Shown: positions 45,683-57,502 of the stretch, in pieces
How positions within the stretch are numbered: position 1 is the stretch's first letter
How the letters are laid out: every line of letters begins with the position of its first letter
Origin: Scilla litardierei
Taxonomy: Eukaryota; Streptophyta; Magnoliopsida; Asparagales; Asparagaceae
Direction of reading: 5' to 3'
NCBI GenBank assembly: GCA_030789695.1
Contig: CM061140.1
Coordinates: 171,144,319 to 171,208,318, forward strand
DNA length: 64,000 nt
Translations under genes and position numbers: made by a program
The notes under the pieces: model-generated
What the model saw: only the letters and a program-made list of their open reading frames with translations
What the model was told of the DNA's origin: nothing
Database searches by the model: none

Positions 45683-48594
45683 CTAGAGTTTTTTCTTTAG
45701 TCGTTCGCTTGGGTCCACCAAATTTCGGGCCCAGCAGAACGTAATCTTGATCCTCTAAGGACACTCTCCCTGAGATCCCTATTACAGTCTAGTTCATTAG
45801 GGGTCTTAGTGCTAAGTTTCTCCTAATCTTTGGTCGGCCCAGTAACTAGAACCCCTAATTTCTATCATTTTCCTAATCATTACATTTTCGAGCTAATGAC
45901 CATAGAATCCCAACATAGCGGATTCACTAAGTTATTTCCCAGTCATCTGTACGTTTTGAATATTTGATTCACTTCTTTGCTTTCGATTCACGTGATTCCT
46001 TCACGTCGTTCATCATCAATCGTTGAATCTTCCCCATTACCATCCTTATCCTTCGAAAAGAATTTTCAATATTATTTATTTTGAATTTCTCTCCCAGTTT
46101 ATATTCTTTGAAAACATTTAGCATGAGCTTAGACTTCCTACACTTCAGTTGACTTAAATTCATTTTTTGAATTTCGAAACTTTTTCACCGAAATCTTTAA
46201 GTTACTACTTTATAATACTTTCTAACCTATACTATGTCTTCTCTTACTCTATATATATACTACTCAAACTTATTTCAAACAACTCCTTATACCGACCTCT
46301 AAATATTTTTATGCGAAAGAGAACTCCAACTTTTCAAGTATGTCCGTTTTTATATTTTTTTCGCCTAATCCCTACTTAGTATTTTAACTTATATCATCTA
46401 CCCACTATTCTCCTGTATTTTATAATGATATTATTATATCTCGCTTTCCCTTACTTTAATATTCACAATTATATCTCTATTTCACCTAACCAAACTATCT
46501 CTTTATCCTCGCCTTATCCGAAACCGTTCATCCCGATCTTGTTTCGTTACGTTTTTTGATTTCTGTTCCCTAACTATTGCTTAATCATCCTACTAGTTCT
46601 TGTCGTTGCCTATGTCAACCTTAGTTTAGTGGTAGGCCCATCAGTTTTGTTGTGATGTCGTCGTGGTGCATGTATATAGGTGGAGTGTGTGGACCTGTGC
46701 GTTTGAACCCCTGCGTACCACTCAGGTATGAGTGTTACCCTTAGCATATTAATGGTTGTCTCTGGTGTTATATATGCATACTCAGTGTTATTCATGATAA
46801 ATACGAAGTTGTATGAATAATAGTATTTATATATGTGTGTGTGGATAGCTATACCACTTTAGGGATGTCTGTGTATTTTAGAATTAGTGTTGGAATATTT
46901 ACTAATGGTGTATGTAGTTTGAAGGTACTTGTAAATGTTTGAAATAGTATACTAGTAAGTCATGTGCATGTTGGGTGTATTGATAATAAGTGTACTTATA
47001 GTTAAGTGTGCAGGCCTATTATATGATCTATATGTTAGTACGTATGAGCGTTCGCTCGTATGTAGATATGTATGTGATTAGTCATAGGTGAATATATACA
47101 TACTGTATGAATATGTGTGATGTATGTATAGTATTAGGGCTATAATTTTGTGTAGTATAGCTTGCCTTTATGGAAAGTTGTGTGTGTACGTGTGTACCAT
47201 AGGGTATACACGATTATTGTATGTCGTAATTGTGTATGGATAAGTATATGTAGTAGTATACTAATTATATGTAAATTACTATGGTGTGAATATATTACAT
47301 GTATTTGACTATACGAAGTATGCATGTATGGGATAATGTATTATGATTGTATACGTGACTGATATTTGTAATATTATTATAGTGTGTAAAATGATTGCAT
47401 TATGGGGTGTTACTTGACTAAATATAAAGTGTGGTTGATATTATTGTGTGTATATGATAGCATGTGTTTTTAACTGTATAGTGTGATGAGTAATATGATT
47501 ACGTTGGTGTGTGTGTGTATATATATATATATTAGAGTGGTGTGTTGGTATAAGTATAAATATCGTGTTTTATATATATTATTCTGGTTTTTGTATCGGT
47601 CTTTGAGTCTCACTCAAGTTTGAGTGGGTATACTCTGAATATATTGTTATATTTGCATGTGGTTTGTGTATAGTGCTATGAATATAGTAATGGATGATGT
47701 GTATATAGTGATAGGTTTGATTGTGCATGGTTACGTTACGCACATGGTTGTGGGTGGCTATACCATTATATAGTTATTGGTGTTAGTATTGTAGTATAGT
47801 TATTTACTAAGGTTTTACATGTTTGAATGTATGTATGCTAGCTAAATTAGGTGTGTAGATGTGCTAAGTATATAGTGGTGTGAGTGGCATGTATGAATAG
47901 TATGTTAGCGTGTGGGGGCGTGCACCATGCACGGGTAAGTATGTGCTTAGCTATAAGTGTTTGTAATTATGGTATGTGTGTTGTGTCTTGAATATAGTTA
48001 AAGGCTTGTATGTGACGTGTATATATGATGAAATATCCGCATATATTTGAATACCTATATATATGTGTGTATTTATAGTAGGGATGAATGTATATTAGAT
48101 ATAGCAAGCATGGTTTAATATTGTATGGTGTGATTACATGTGTTGATATGTTTGGTGTTGAATGTACACTAGGAATTATAGGGAGTAGTACATCGATGTT
48201 TGTTTTGTGCACAGGTAGTTATCTATACGTGAAGTATTACGATTGTATTTACGGGTGTGAAACTATTTTATGTAGATATATGTACCATGGTTATGTGATA
48301 AGTGAGTGATAGCTATATAAGGGATGTACGTGACTATATGAATGATTGAAGTATGTGTTTGAGTCTGACTGTCTATGATAGGTATAAGTATAGAATGTGC
48401 ATATATATATACATGTTTGCAGTATTAATGTTTGACTATCTAGTGCATATATAAGCACGTGTAGTAACTATACATGGTTTGAATTATAGTGTGATATGAT
48501 TGGGGTAGTTACTAGAATGGCTAGATGTATATTTCTTTTTAGTTAGAAAGTCCGAGGACGGTCTTTGCTCTAAGATGGGTAGGATGTCACTGTC
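45683..48594 (+). other. Non-coding interior of element C with strand-biased composition
   Basis: No gene in 2.9 kb. From about 45700 to 46600 the plus strand is pyrimidine-rich with few G. From about 46620 to 48540 it is G/T/A-rich with few C, and dominated by alternating TGTATATG-type text. The final GATGGGTAGGA before 48595 is a likely polypurine tract, resembling AAGGTGGATAGGA of element B. Confidence 0.7.
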
Positions 48595-51221
48595 GCTTTT
48601 CGATCGTGTGTTTTTCGTGCGCGTACCTTCTTGTTCGTAAGCGTATTTTTGTGACCTCCTCTTGTATCCCGAACGCGCGAAGTTATATGTCGGTGTGACC
48701 CTCTGAGAGAATACTTATTTGTGGAATTTTTCGTGAACGTCATTTCACGGGTCGTTATCCCATAAAACAGCTTTGTTCGAAGGGGTGTCGTAACTTTAGA
48801 TTTCGACGTTTGATCTTTTTATTTTTAGTTCCGTTTTCCGTTACCCTAGCACGTGACCGACCATCGTAGTATCGACCCTCTCGTTGTCACGGTCGTCCCG
48901 GTATTTTTCTTATAATTATCGGACACCGCTAGACCAACCTTTTCACATATCACTTTCTAATCTACTTAGCCCTAATTAATTCAAATTTCAAATATCCTAA
49001 TCAAACTTAATTAAATCTAAGGATTTCATATGTATCAAGAGAATCTAATTGCACCCTAGTTGTACCCACCCCCTCTCACACCTTCTCTCTCCAATCAATC
49101 TAAGTATACCCCATTTTCAACCTATATAGCAAATCAATAAATCTCTTACATATCAACATTATTCCACTATGCTAATTACCACACTAAATAAACCCCTTTC
49201 TTTCTTTCTTCCCCTTTTCCTTAAATCTACTCTATTCATTCCCTACTTAGCACTTTTCCTCTTATAACATGTGTAACTTCCCCTGGGGTTTAGAAACCCA
49301 CGCACAAGCCGCCGACTTCACCCAAACTCACGGCCTTCATCACCCATTGCTGGCCAACTGTTCCTCCTCCGGCCACCTATCTCCGTTCACCCTCCTCCAC
49401 GGCTACCACCCCTTCCTCCTCTTTCAAAACCACACGAAAACAGCCCTTCCCCATCAAAAAAAATTGCCAAACCCCCCTTATAAACTCACGGCCAGCAGCT
49501 TTTAGGCCGCCGTCGACCATCTCCAGCCGTCGGCCAACGCCCCAGGTCGACCCCCTCTGCCAGCAACCATCTACCCTCTCCCCAAACAGCCGCACAACCC
49601 ATTAAAAACTGTCGTTTCCACCTATAAACCCACGGCCAAACCTCCCTTGCTCGTTGTGCCGTTGCCGCGCACCCCCTCGACGGCAGCCCGGATCCGCACG
49701 GCTGTCCCCTAGGCCGCAAGACCCTTGCACGGCCTTCCCATTGCCGCCGGCATTCGTGTTGCTCGCCGCCGTTCACGCGTCGTGCTACCGTGGTCGCTAG
49801 TGCCGTCTTTGCCGTTGATCACCGTACCTCGCTCGCTACCGGAGTCCAACCCCTGACGTCGCTACCCGACGTCAGTGTAGCTTTCAAGTCGTGTTGAGGT
49901 ATATCCCGAACCGTAAAAAACCCAAACGCCGCATGTTTAATCAAGATAAAAATCGTTAATCTTATTGTGTTAGTTAAATAACTAATTGAAGATTAATAAT
50001 ATGGGACTGTAGGTTGGTGATGTTTGTTGAGCACATAGGAGATTCTGGACCGTTAAACTGAGAATTACGGACATTGTTACATGCAAGTGAAACTTGCTCA
50101 GATTATTGTTAAAGCCATGTTTAGGCTATTTAGGCAATTTGTGCAAAAGAGACTAGGCGGTGAAATGATAGTCGCCTAGACACCATGCTAGATCTAGTTT
50201 GACAACGAAACTAGATCCGACACTATGCTTAATCTAGCTTGACAACGAAACTAGATCCGACACCCTTACCATGTCATTTCATGCATGTCACATGTTATAT
50301 TTAGTTTTGATATAACTGTATGCTTTCAATATCTGCTGGTTATACTATCATGTTGCATGTCGCATATCCTTTCATGCATTGAATGTCTTGTAATGAATGT
50401 GTAGCACACGCTACTATTGAAATGTAAGCTGCGGCGAGTAGGATTTTGACTCCTACCTCATGAATGAGGCTAGGTGCACCCCTATGCCAAATGAAAAACA
50501 CTTCCTGGCATGTGATCCAGAAGATGGGCGCCGGTCCATACACATGTGGAGGGGTAGGGTTAAGCGACCACTCAGCATAGAAGTGTGTCCGATCAGCAAC
50601 TTCAGCTGTAAGGCGTAAACCATGTGCACGACGCAAACGCATGTTTTACTGCTTTTCATGAAATATTGTTTAGTAGCTCTTGTTGTGACGTGTCATATCT
50701 TGCTCGTGTTTATACTGCTGCATTCATTAAAATAACATGACATGTCATCATCGTTATTTTAGAACTGCTAGTTGTACTCTTTTGCTTTTACGTTTCCTTG
50801 CACAAAAGTCTCCCTTCCTTTTTGGAGATTTTTACTGACTTGTGCCCTTTTCTCTTTGGGTGTCACATGTCAGGTTTAGAGTCTGAGTTTGTTGTTGAGA
50901 ACGACAGTTTGCTGACGTCGAGCTTGAGGTTGGTTATTATTTATGATTTAGTTTCGGCCATGCTTGGGGCCTTTCTTTTAGACTCTTGTACTTCCTTTTT
51001 ATGACTATCTGGATGCTTTGAATTTAACTTGGATGTTATTGAATGTTGGTTAATCTTTAACTGCTTTCAATTACTATTATTGTTGTTGTTGTTTCTTTTG
51101 CAATGCAAGAATCTGTGAATGGATGAACACACAGACGCTTATCAGACTGTGGCTTTATAGCTTCAGTCTGAGCGGACATCTTCGCGTCTCGCCTTCCGTA
51201 CTTGGGAAGCGGGGCGTGACA
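48595..51221 (+). repeat. 3' LTR of element C (2,627 bp)
   Basis: Starts TGTCACTGTCGC after GGTAGGA and ends GGGGCGTGACA. It differs from the 5' LTR by scattered substitutions and small indels. Confidence 0.92.
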
Positions 51222-53176
51222 GGTGGTCTAGAAGTCAAAAGGGTACATAAGTTATTTCAGATGCATAATGAAACAAACATGAACTATAGAGGAACTCGGG
51301 AGTACAACTAACATTGAGTAACATGGTTCAGAAATTAAAAGTAATTAAGTTATCAGTTGAATTCATATTTGGGAATACGTGTAAATTGTAGGACGACTAA
51401 GGAGCTGGACTCCACCCAGGTTGGGCGGAAGGTGGTATCTCAACCAGCGACACGGGCACAGGCGAGGCCTTTCGTAACTCCCCCTTACAGGAGTGAGACA
51501 ATTCTCAGTCTTTATCGGGACAAAGGGAGAAAACCAACAATTACCAAATGGTGCATCACGAGTACACCACTGGCCTCTCTAACTGTGGTCTACTGCTCTT
51601 ACGGAAGTGACAAGCGAGTGAGAAATCATTTCAACATGTCTGCTCCTTAACCCCTACTTTTTACACGCATCCCCCCCAAAACCGCACATCTAGCACCCAT
51701 TTTTGAATGGATTTAAGTCTCCAGAGTTATTCCCTCATCTCACTCCATTCTTTCATCATTTCATATTCTTCATCATTCCAACTTTCATAAATTTCATTTT
51801 ACTTTGGTAGTCTCAATACCACCTATTACATTGTCATTTGCTTTACTTCTCAATTTCAGATTCATATGGCAACTTGCATAAATAAAACATTTGCAATGGG
51901 AATAAGAACAAGTGATTCCTCTTCTACAATTCAGCATGGTTCATAACATGGTAATCAAACAATTCATTTAATTCAACATAGTTAATTTTACAAGTGTCCT
52001 CGATCATAGTTAGCAAGTATAATTAGTCCACAATTTAGCAATCATACATGTGTGAAGTAATCAACAAAACCATAAAACAATTACTGCCAGATTTCTAAAA
52101 ATAAAAACATGGAGGAGGCCACACGGCCGTATGATATTTCATACAGCCATGTGGAGTTGAGACCTAGGAAATGGCCCACACGGCCGTACGGTCTGGGGCA
52201 AGGGAAGGGGGCATACGGCTGTGAAGCTAAGGGGGTGACCTACACGGCCGTATGATAATTTCATACGGTCGTGTGGAAAAGCTTAAGGGGAAGTTCCACA
52301 TGGCCGTAGGGTGAAGTTCATACGGCCGTGTGGTAGAAGGAACGACCAGGAACAAAAAGGGGTGGCACCAGGGGGCACACGGCCATATGGTTTAAATCCA
52401 TACGGCCGTATGGTGCTAAACTTTCTATATGGAATCATTCTACAACTGTACGACTACGCTAGGAGCTAACAACCACCATACAGTCGTATGGCAAGGGCCA
52501 TACGACCGTATGGTTTCATCTACTGTCGAGTTCGTTCGACAGCGACGAAGCTAGAATCTTACGCGATACAAACTAGATCCTATCTAACCAAATTAGGATC
52601 ATACCTTAACAACCCACCTATAATTTTCTGGGGCCCTTCTTCTCCGTATAGACCTTTTGATACTAGCTCTCTTCTTCTTCTCCAAGAGATCGGAATTAGG
52701 GTTAAGGTTTGGCTTTGGGGAAATCGGCAGCAGGAAGGTTGGGCGTGAACTTTGAAAGGTTGAGGGAGATCTTCCTCCCTTTTTCCTTCTTCATTTCTCC
52801 TTCTTTATTTCCCTCACCCACCTCCTGCTTCCCCAAAATCCAACATGGCTTGCCACCTAATCAAAGTTAGGTGGGGATTATCTGGGTGATGCCACCTCCT
52901 AAGTAGGAGGTGGCTGCTTATAGGTTTTAGGATTTTAGTATTTGAAGTTTTAATAAAAATACACATATCAATACCTAGTATAATACCTCATACTAGTATA
53001 TACTTCATATATACTCCATTTAATGATTAAAAAGGGTGTTATGAAATTCTTTAAAAATAATTTTAAGATCACAAAAATTAAAGAAAAAATATACAAGGCC
53101 TTCAAAAATTTATACCCATATTTGTACGTCCAGAAAAATGTATTAATATCTGTATAAAAGATTTGGGGACATTACA
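51222..53176 (-). repeat. 5' LTR of element B, piece 3
   Basis: From GGTGGTCTAGAAGTC onward it matches the 3' LTR to its end ATTACA, including the CATACGGCCGTATG-type array at 52115-52515. TSD GTTGA follows at 53177-53181. Confidence 0.9.
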
Positions 53177-53181
53177 GTTGA

Positions 53182-53637
53182 CATGAATAATATGTCGCAA
53201 CTGCCAGTATCAACAAGCAGCCGTTGTACCTTGGTTAAGCCTATGATGACGCTGATGACAATTGCATCGTCATCGTGTGGTAGCTCAACGCCTTCCAAAT
53301 CTTCGTTAGAGAAACTAATAGGTGGTGGAGCATCCCTTGGTCTCTTTCGACCCATGTTCGTAGTCATCACCTTCCGAACATATGATCTTCGAGTTGAAGA
53401 TGATGGCCTATCTGAAGCTGGCCTATCTGAAGCTGGCCCACTAGAGATCACGGCAATGACCTTGATTATTGGTCGGGTAGTGGTTGCATTTCCTTGGAAG
53501 GCGTTGGTGGGATCCACGGAGGACAGTGCATCATTTGTTGCCCCTGCAATAGTAGGCCTCTTGGGCCCTTGGTTGGTGGGTCGAGTCATTGTCGGTGCGG
53601 CTGATGACGTGGATGCCGACTCGATTCCCACAGGCAA
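53182..53637 (-). pseudogene. Tat-type gypsy gag end and protease
   Basis: The minus strand encodes a Pro/Ser/Thr-rich linker, then ISFSNEDLEGVELPHDDDAI and the aspartic protease active site LVDTGSCDILFMS, where the family usually has DNGSSADILF. The text ends at the TSD of element B at 53181 and continues in meaning at 22722. Confidence 0.78.
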
Positions 53638-53670
53638 CGCAAGATATTTTGGGTTGTTTTCTCACAATTG

Positions 53671-54384
53671 AATTTGTTGGATGAGTTAGATGTAGCCGCT
53701 AACGTAGGATGTCGTAGGCTGCTGATTGGACGTCAGACGAGCTAACCGCAAGCTGAATGGACTCTGATCCGAACTATAGAAGTAGGATCTGGGCTATCTT
53801 CGGGCTGCAAGCAACACTCAAAGCTCGTCAGGGGGTCGGACTTGGGGTCCGACCAAATCTCCTCCGATGCTTAAGTCTAAAGAAGGCTCGGTGAAATTAT
53901 ATCTGACCTGTTAGGAGGTCGTCCACTAGTTCTCATGCCGAGCTATGGAGGAAATGTAAAGTTTGATGGCGCAGATATCAAGTGTAAGAGTACCTGACTT
54001 GGGTAGATGTCGGAGAGTCAGGAGTCACACCTTTTTCTCGTTGTTTTCGAGACTATATATAGGTGATGGCCCTTTGAAGTGCATGACTTGGGTAGCTGTC
54101 AGCATTGACGAGGGGACAGAATTGGTCAATCATTGAAACCCATATTGATGAGGGAACCCAACGATCAACTCAACTAGCACTTTAAATGGAGAGATGATAG
54201 GCAGCGTGTGAGGGTATCTAGGTCGTTAGGCCAACTTCGTGGGTTTTTGCTGGAATTATCATTAAAAGAAGTAGCTAGAGATATTTGGGCCGGCCCAGGG
54301 TTATATCAGAAAGCAATTAATTAGGCTAAAACAAATCATATGATAATTCACATAAGCTACAAATTTAGGAATAAGCATATATAT
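53671..54384. other. Unassigned sequence left of the MITE cluster
   Basis: No gene. It is probably leader and LTR of the Tat-type gypsy: a TATATATAGG motif occurs at 54053, with pyrimidine-rich text nearby. I could not find LTR ends. Confidence 0.4.
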
Positions 54385-54566
54385 GAGAATAATGGGTATC
54401 ATATGACATGGAAGGCATCTCCTCATATACAAGAAACAAATAATGGGGTGGTACAGGCCCACATGATACCCATTATTCTCACATGGACTTGTACTTGTGG
54501 TACCATCTCACTTTTTGTGTCTTAGTCTATGAGGAGATGCCTCTCATGTCATATGATACCCATTAT

Positions 54567-54570
<4 letters not shown>
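54385..54570. mobile_element. Fold-back MITE 1
   Basis: Starts GAGAATAATGGGTATCATAT and ends with its complement; the arms extend inward through GGCATCTCCTCATA. An extra internal ATGATACCCATTATTCTC (about 54460-54480) suggests a nested or partly duplicated copy. The outer flanks are (AT)n. Confidence 0.85.
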
Positions 54571-54616
<46 letters not shown>

Positions 54617-54626
54617 ATAATGGATA

Positions 54627-54822
54627 GAACAATTTTTGCAAATATGCCAAATTAAAAAATTAATTTGAAAAATCGACCTATTTTTTTATTTAGCAAAACC
54701 GACCTCTTTTGGTTTTGGGACCAAAAAGAGGTCGGGTTGCGGGCTGGGGCACGTGTGTGGCCTCGGCTGCATCTTCAGAGTGCGGCTCTCGGCCGCACCT
54801 GAAGACTGCGGCCTGGCCACAC
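54627..54822 (+). repeat. Left terminal inverted repeat of the MULE
   Basis: 196 bases matching the right repeat with small gaps. Contains a hairpin (GACCTCTTTTGG...CCAAAAAGAGGTC) and GTGCGGC/GCCGCAC words. Confidence 0.9.
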
Positions 54823-55067
54823 AAAGACAGACAGCCCGCAAGGTCGCGGGCTGCTGTTCATCTTCTCCAACTCATCACTTGCGGCCGCTCCTTCGAAGTC
54901 CGGCGTTTCCAAATTTTTTTTGGTGATTAATCGGCTTTATTTCAGGTTACTTCTAGTCTCTATGTTATATTATTGAATGTTTTTTGTGATTTTTGTACAA
55001 TTTAGATTGAAATTTAGGGGTTTTGAGATGAATCTATAGTTGGTGAAATTTTATATGTTTTTATAAA

Positions 55068-57502
55068 ATGGATGAGGCTGGACCCATTACTAATGTGGTC
55101 TTGTTTGACCAAGCATGTCATCGTTCTGCCGATGTAGTGCAAGGGCAGGTAAATAGAAAGAATTAATAGTCAAAGTAAGTAATTATGATTGAAAGGAAAA
55201 TAATTAAGGTGTGAATTATATGTTTGCAGGCATCGATAGCAATTGTCGATCATGGACAAAAACATACAAAGTGGAGATTAGATCAGCGCGTGCGACCTTA
55301 TATTGAAGCCTCCAGATTACACCTATGTGCGCGCTTGTGTTGGGTCCGGTTGGACCACGCATTGCTGACGGCTTTGGTTGAAAGATGGAGGCCAGAGACA
55401 AATACATTTCACATGCGCCAAGGAGAGATGACAATCACGTTGCAGGATGTGACAGTCATCACAGGCCTACCGATTGATGGAGAACCAATATTTCAATATG
55501 AAATGCGAGATAGCAGCTGGGGTATGTTGATAGAGAGACTACTTGGGCAGCATACCCCACAAAGGAAAGCAGCCAAGGTAAAACTTAGTTGGTTGCGTGA
55601 TACATTTACTGGTTTGCCTGAGGATGCAGATGATGAGGACATTCAGCAGTATGCACGGGCATATCTGCTTCATGTGATTAGAACCTTACTGGTTCCGGAT
55701 CCAAGCAAAGGATCTATAAATCTCTGTTGGTTGACAAAGTTAGATAATTTTGAAGAGGCCGGTCAATATTCATGGGGAAGTGCGGTGCTTGCGCACTTGT
55801 ACGCTGAGCTCAGCAAGGTGGCATTAAAGCAGACCAAGGCTTTATATGCATGCAGGTTATTATTACGGGTATAATATTTTTCGTTAGCTACAATAGTGAT
55901 ATATCCATATATATCTATATATTTCACATTCAGAGGAAAAATTCATATTTACAGGTTTGGAGCTGGGAGAGAATGTATCTAGGAAGACCAAGGCTCCTGC
56001 AGAATGTATTTGCTGACACCGTTCCCTATGGGTTTAGGTGGAATACAGGAAAATCATTCATGGAAACTGCTCATGGGAACCTTGATACATAGAGAGACCA
56101 GTTTGATACATTAGAGAGTACGCGGATGTGTATATGTAAATTTTATAACGCTGGTGATCAATTGATATATAATATAATACACTGATATATTTGTGTACTT
56201 CATGCCTAATAGGTTACCTGGGAGCCTTATGGAGAGCGATTCAAGCAGTTGTCGGCGTTATGTCGCGAACATCCCGAGTTATGGCGAGCGAGTGTACCCA
56301 TATTCTGCTGGGAAGCACGGGTGATGCATGCACCCGATCGCGTCATGCGGCAATTTGGTTTACGGCAACACATCCCATCTGCACTCCCAGTCTTGGCGGG
56401 GAAGACAAGACCAACGCAGCCAGCAGACGTGACTGTTATCAGGGATCCTCTTGCGCATTGGATGAATAGAGCAGATCACATTGTGCATGAGGGGGATGTG
56501 GTATCGGTTGCTGCCTATATGGAGTGGTATTGGGGGATTACCAGGAGGTGGATTTTTCTGAGGCAGCAACCCCTGTTCGCACAAATGCCCCGAGGACCCA
56601 TCGAGCGCCAACATGTAAGAAGATGTTCAAGTTTAATTTTTTATAGTATTTTTATAACCAATATGCTTAGTACTTAATTTGTTGTACAGGTTGCATGATA
56701 TGTTTCATTGTACGATATGGCAGGGCAAGTATTGCAAACACAGGATCAGGGATTGCTGCATATGATGAGGGCCCATATCAATGATGTGCTACATCGTACA
56801 CGCCATCTTCCAGAAGGTGTAGATACGAGCGAGCTGAGTCGTTTATATAGGATGGGTGAGGCCGGCACTTCTCAGCAGGAGCATCCCAGAGAAGATGACG
56901 CCGGCACTTCTCAGCAGGAGCATAATAGAGCAGATGACACCTGCACCTCTCAGCAGGAGCATACAGGCGTACATGAGGCCTGCACTTGGCAGCTGGACCA
57001 TCCCATAGCTTATGACAGCACGTGTCAGCAGCCCCCTCACGGAGGTTATGACACCGACACTTGGACGCAGCACCCTCACGGAGGTTATGACCCCGGCACT
57101 TAGCAGCAGCCCCCTCCCATATCATTTGACACAGGAGCTTGGCAGCAGAGCATATGGGATGTTCCAGCCGATTGGCAGCAGCAGCCTACCCAGGGTACAT
57201 GGGATGACGGCAGCACTTGGCCGCAGCATTTGACGCAGGCAGATTGGCAGCCTACCCAGGGTGACACGTCATAGCCGCAGCAGACAAAACGGGATGGCAC
57301 ATGCATTTCACAGCAGCATGTGGAGCTGGATGTTGGCCCGTCTCAGCCACCTCAGACACAAGGTGATGGTGAAGGCGTGTCACAGGTTGGCGTGTCACAG
57401 GTTGGCGAGGTGTCTCAGCGTGTCACAAGTTGTCGAGGTGTCTCAGCAGACAAAAAGGGAACGCATTCGGATAGGCCCTGGTATTCTCGTGTATTTAGTT
57501 GA
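55068..57502 (+). pseudogene. Plant mobile domain (PMD, MAIN/MAIL-like) gene, five exons
   Basis: Exon 1 (55068-55148) starts MDEAGPITNVVLFDQACHRS; exon 2 is 55230-55868; exon 3 from 55955; exon 4 is 56212-56614; exon 5 from 56690. All have GT/AG borders that keep the PMD reading. Hallmarks are ITLQDVTVITGLPIDGEP, WSWERMYLGRPRLL (exon 3 start) and WEPYGERF with VPIFCWEARVMHAPDRVMRQ (exon 4). Exon 5 ends in a low-complexity GTSQQEH / HGGYD / WQQQ tail. PMD proteins of the host (MAIN, MAIL1) act in silencing and genome stability; transposon copies are often mislabelled protein phosphatase 7 long form. In-frame stops at about 56088, 56696 and 57101 break this copy. Confidence 0.82.

Larger units (their letters stand above)
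40003..51221 (+). mobile_element. LARD-type non-coding LTR element (C)
   Basis: LTRs 40003-42624 and 48595-51221 (about 2.62 kb each) start TG(G)TCAC(G/T)GTCGC and end GCGTGACA. The interior (42625-48594 minus the nested gag-only element, about 3.2 kb) holds no gag or pol text. The bases after the LTR, GTTTTTGTGGTGGCCCATG, are nearly the same as those after the LTR of element B. The end bases also agree (GTGACA), suggesting C uses the machinery of the B lineage. No TSD is visible, and about 8 bases of host LTR are missing at the site. Confidence 0.85.
22723..53176 (-). mobile_element. Chromodomain Ty3/gypsy element (B), Tekay/Del-like, TSD GTTGA
   Basis: 3' LTR 22723-25246; internal region 25247-33816; 5' LTR 33817-53176 in three pieces. 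TSD GTTGA lies at 22718-22722 and 53177-53181. Removing the four inserted elements leaves a gypsy of about 10 kb with gag, protease, reverse transcriptase, RNase H, integrase and a C-terminal chromodomain-like tail on the minus strand. All coding parts are broken. The Tekay/Del label is inferred from the order, the tail motif and the long LTRs. Confidence 0.92.
21766..53670 (-). mobile_element. Decayed Tat-type Ty3/gypsy element, split by element B
   Basis: Minus-strand reverse transcriptase text at 22722-21770 and protease/gag text at 53637-53182 lie on either side of the GTTGA duplication of element B. In polyprotein order they are adjacent. The protease active-site region runs almost directly into the segment before reverse transcriptase, so an internal deletion preceded the insertion of B. 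Motifs (VDFTNLNKACPKD; GIEVNSDKIK) are those of the Tat/Retand branch. LTRs were not resolved. Confidence 0.75.

Noticed and set aside
46610..48309. Short ORFs on either strand of the LARD interior
   Set aside because: Tyr/His/Ile/Thr-rich products of TGTATA-type sequence, with no conserved motif.
33817..53176. Independent solo LTRs at 33.8, 39.9 and 51.2 kb
   Set aside because: The pieces are consecutive parts of one LTR when compared with 22723-25246, and the outer GTTGA duplication confirms a single element.
55230..56614. Annotation as serine/threonine-protein phosphatase 7 long form
   Set aside because: The similarity is to the plant mobile domain shared by such database entries; no phosphatase metal-binding motifs are seen.
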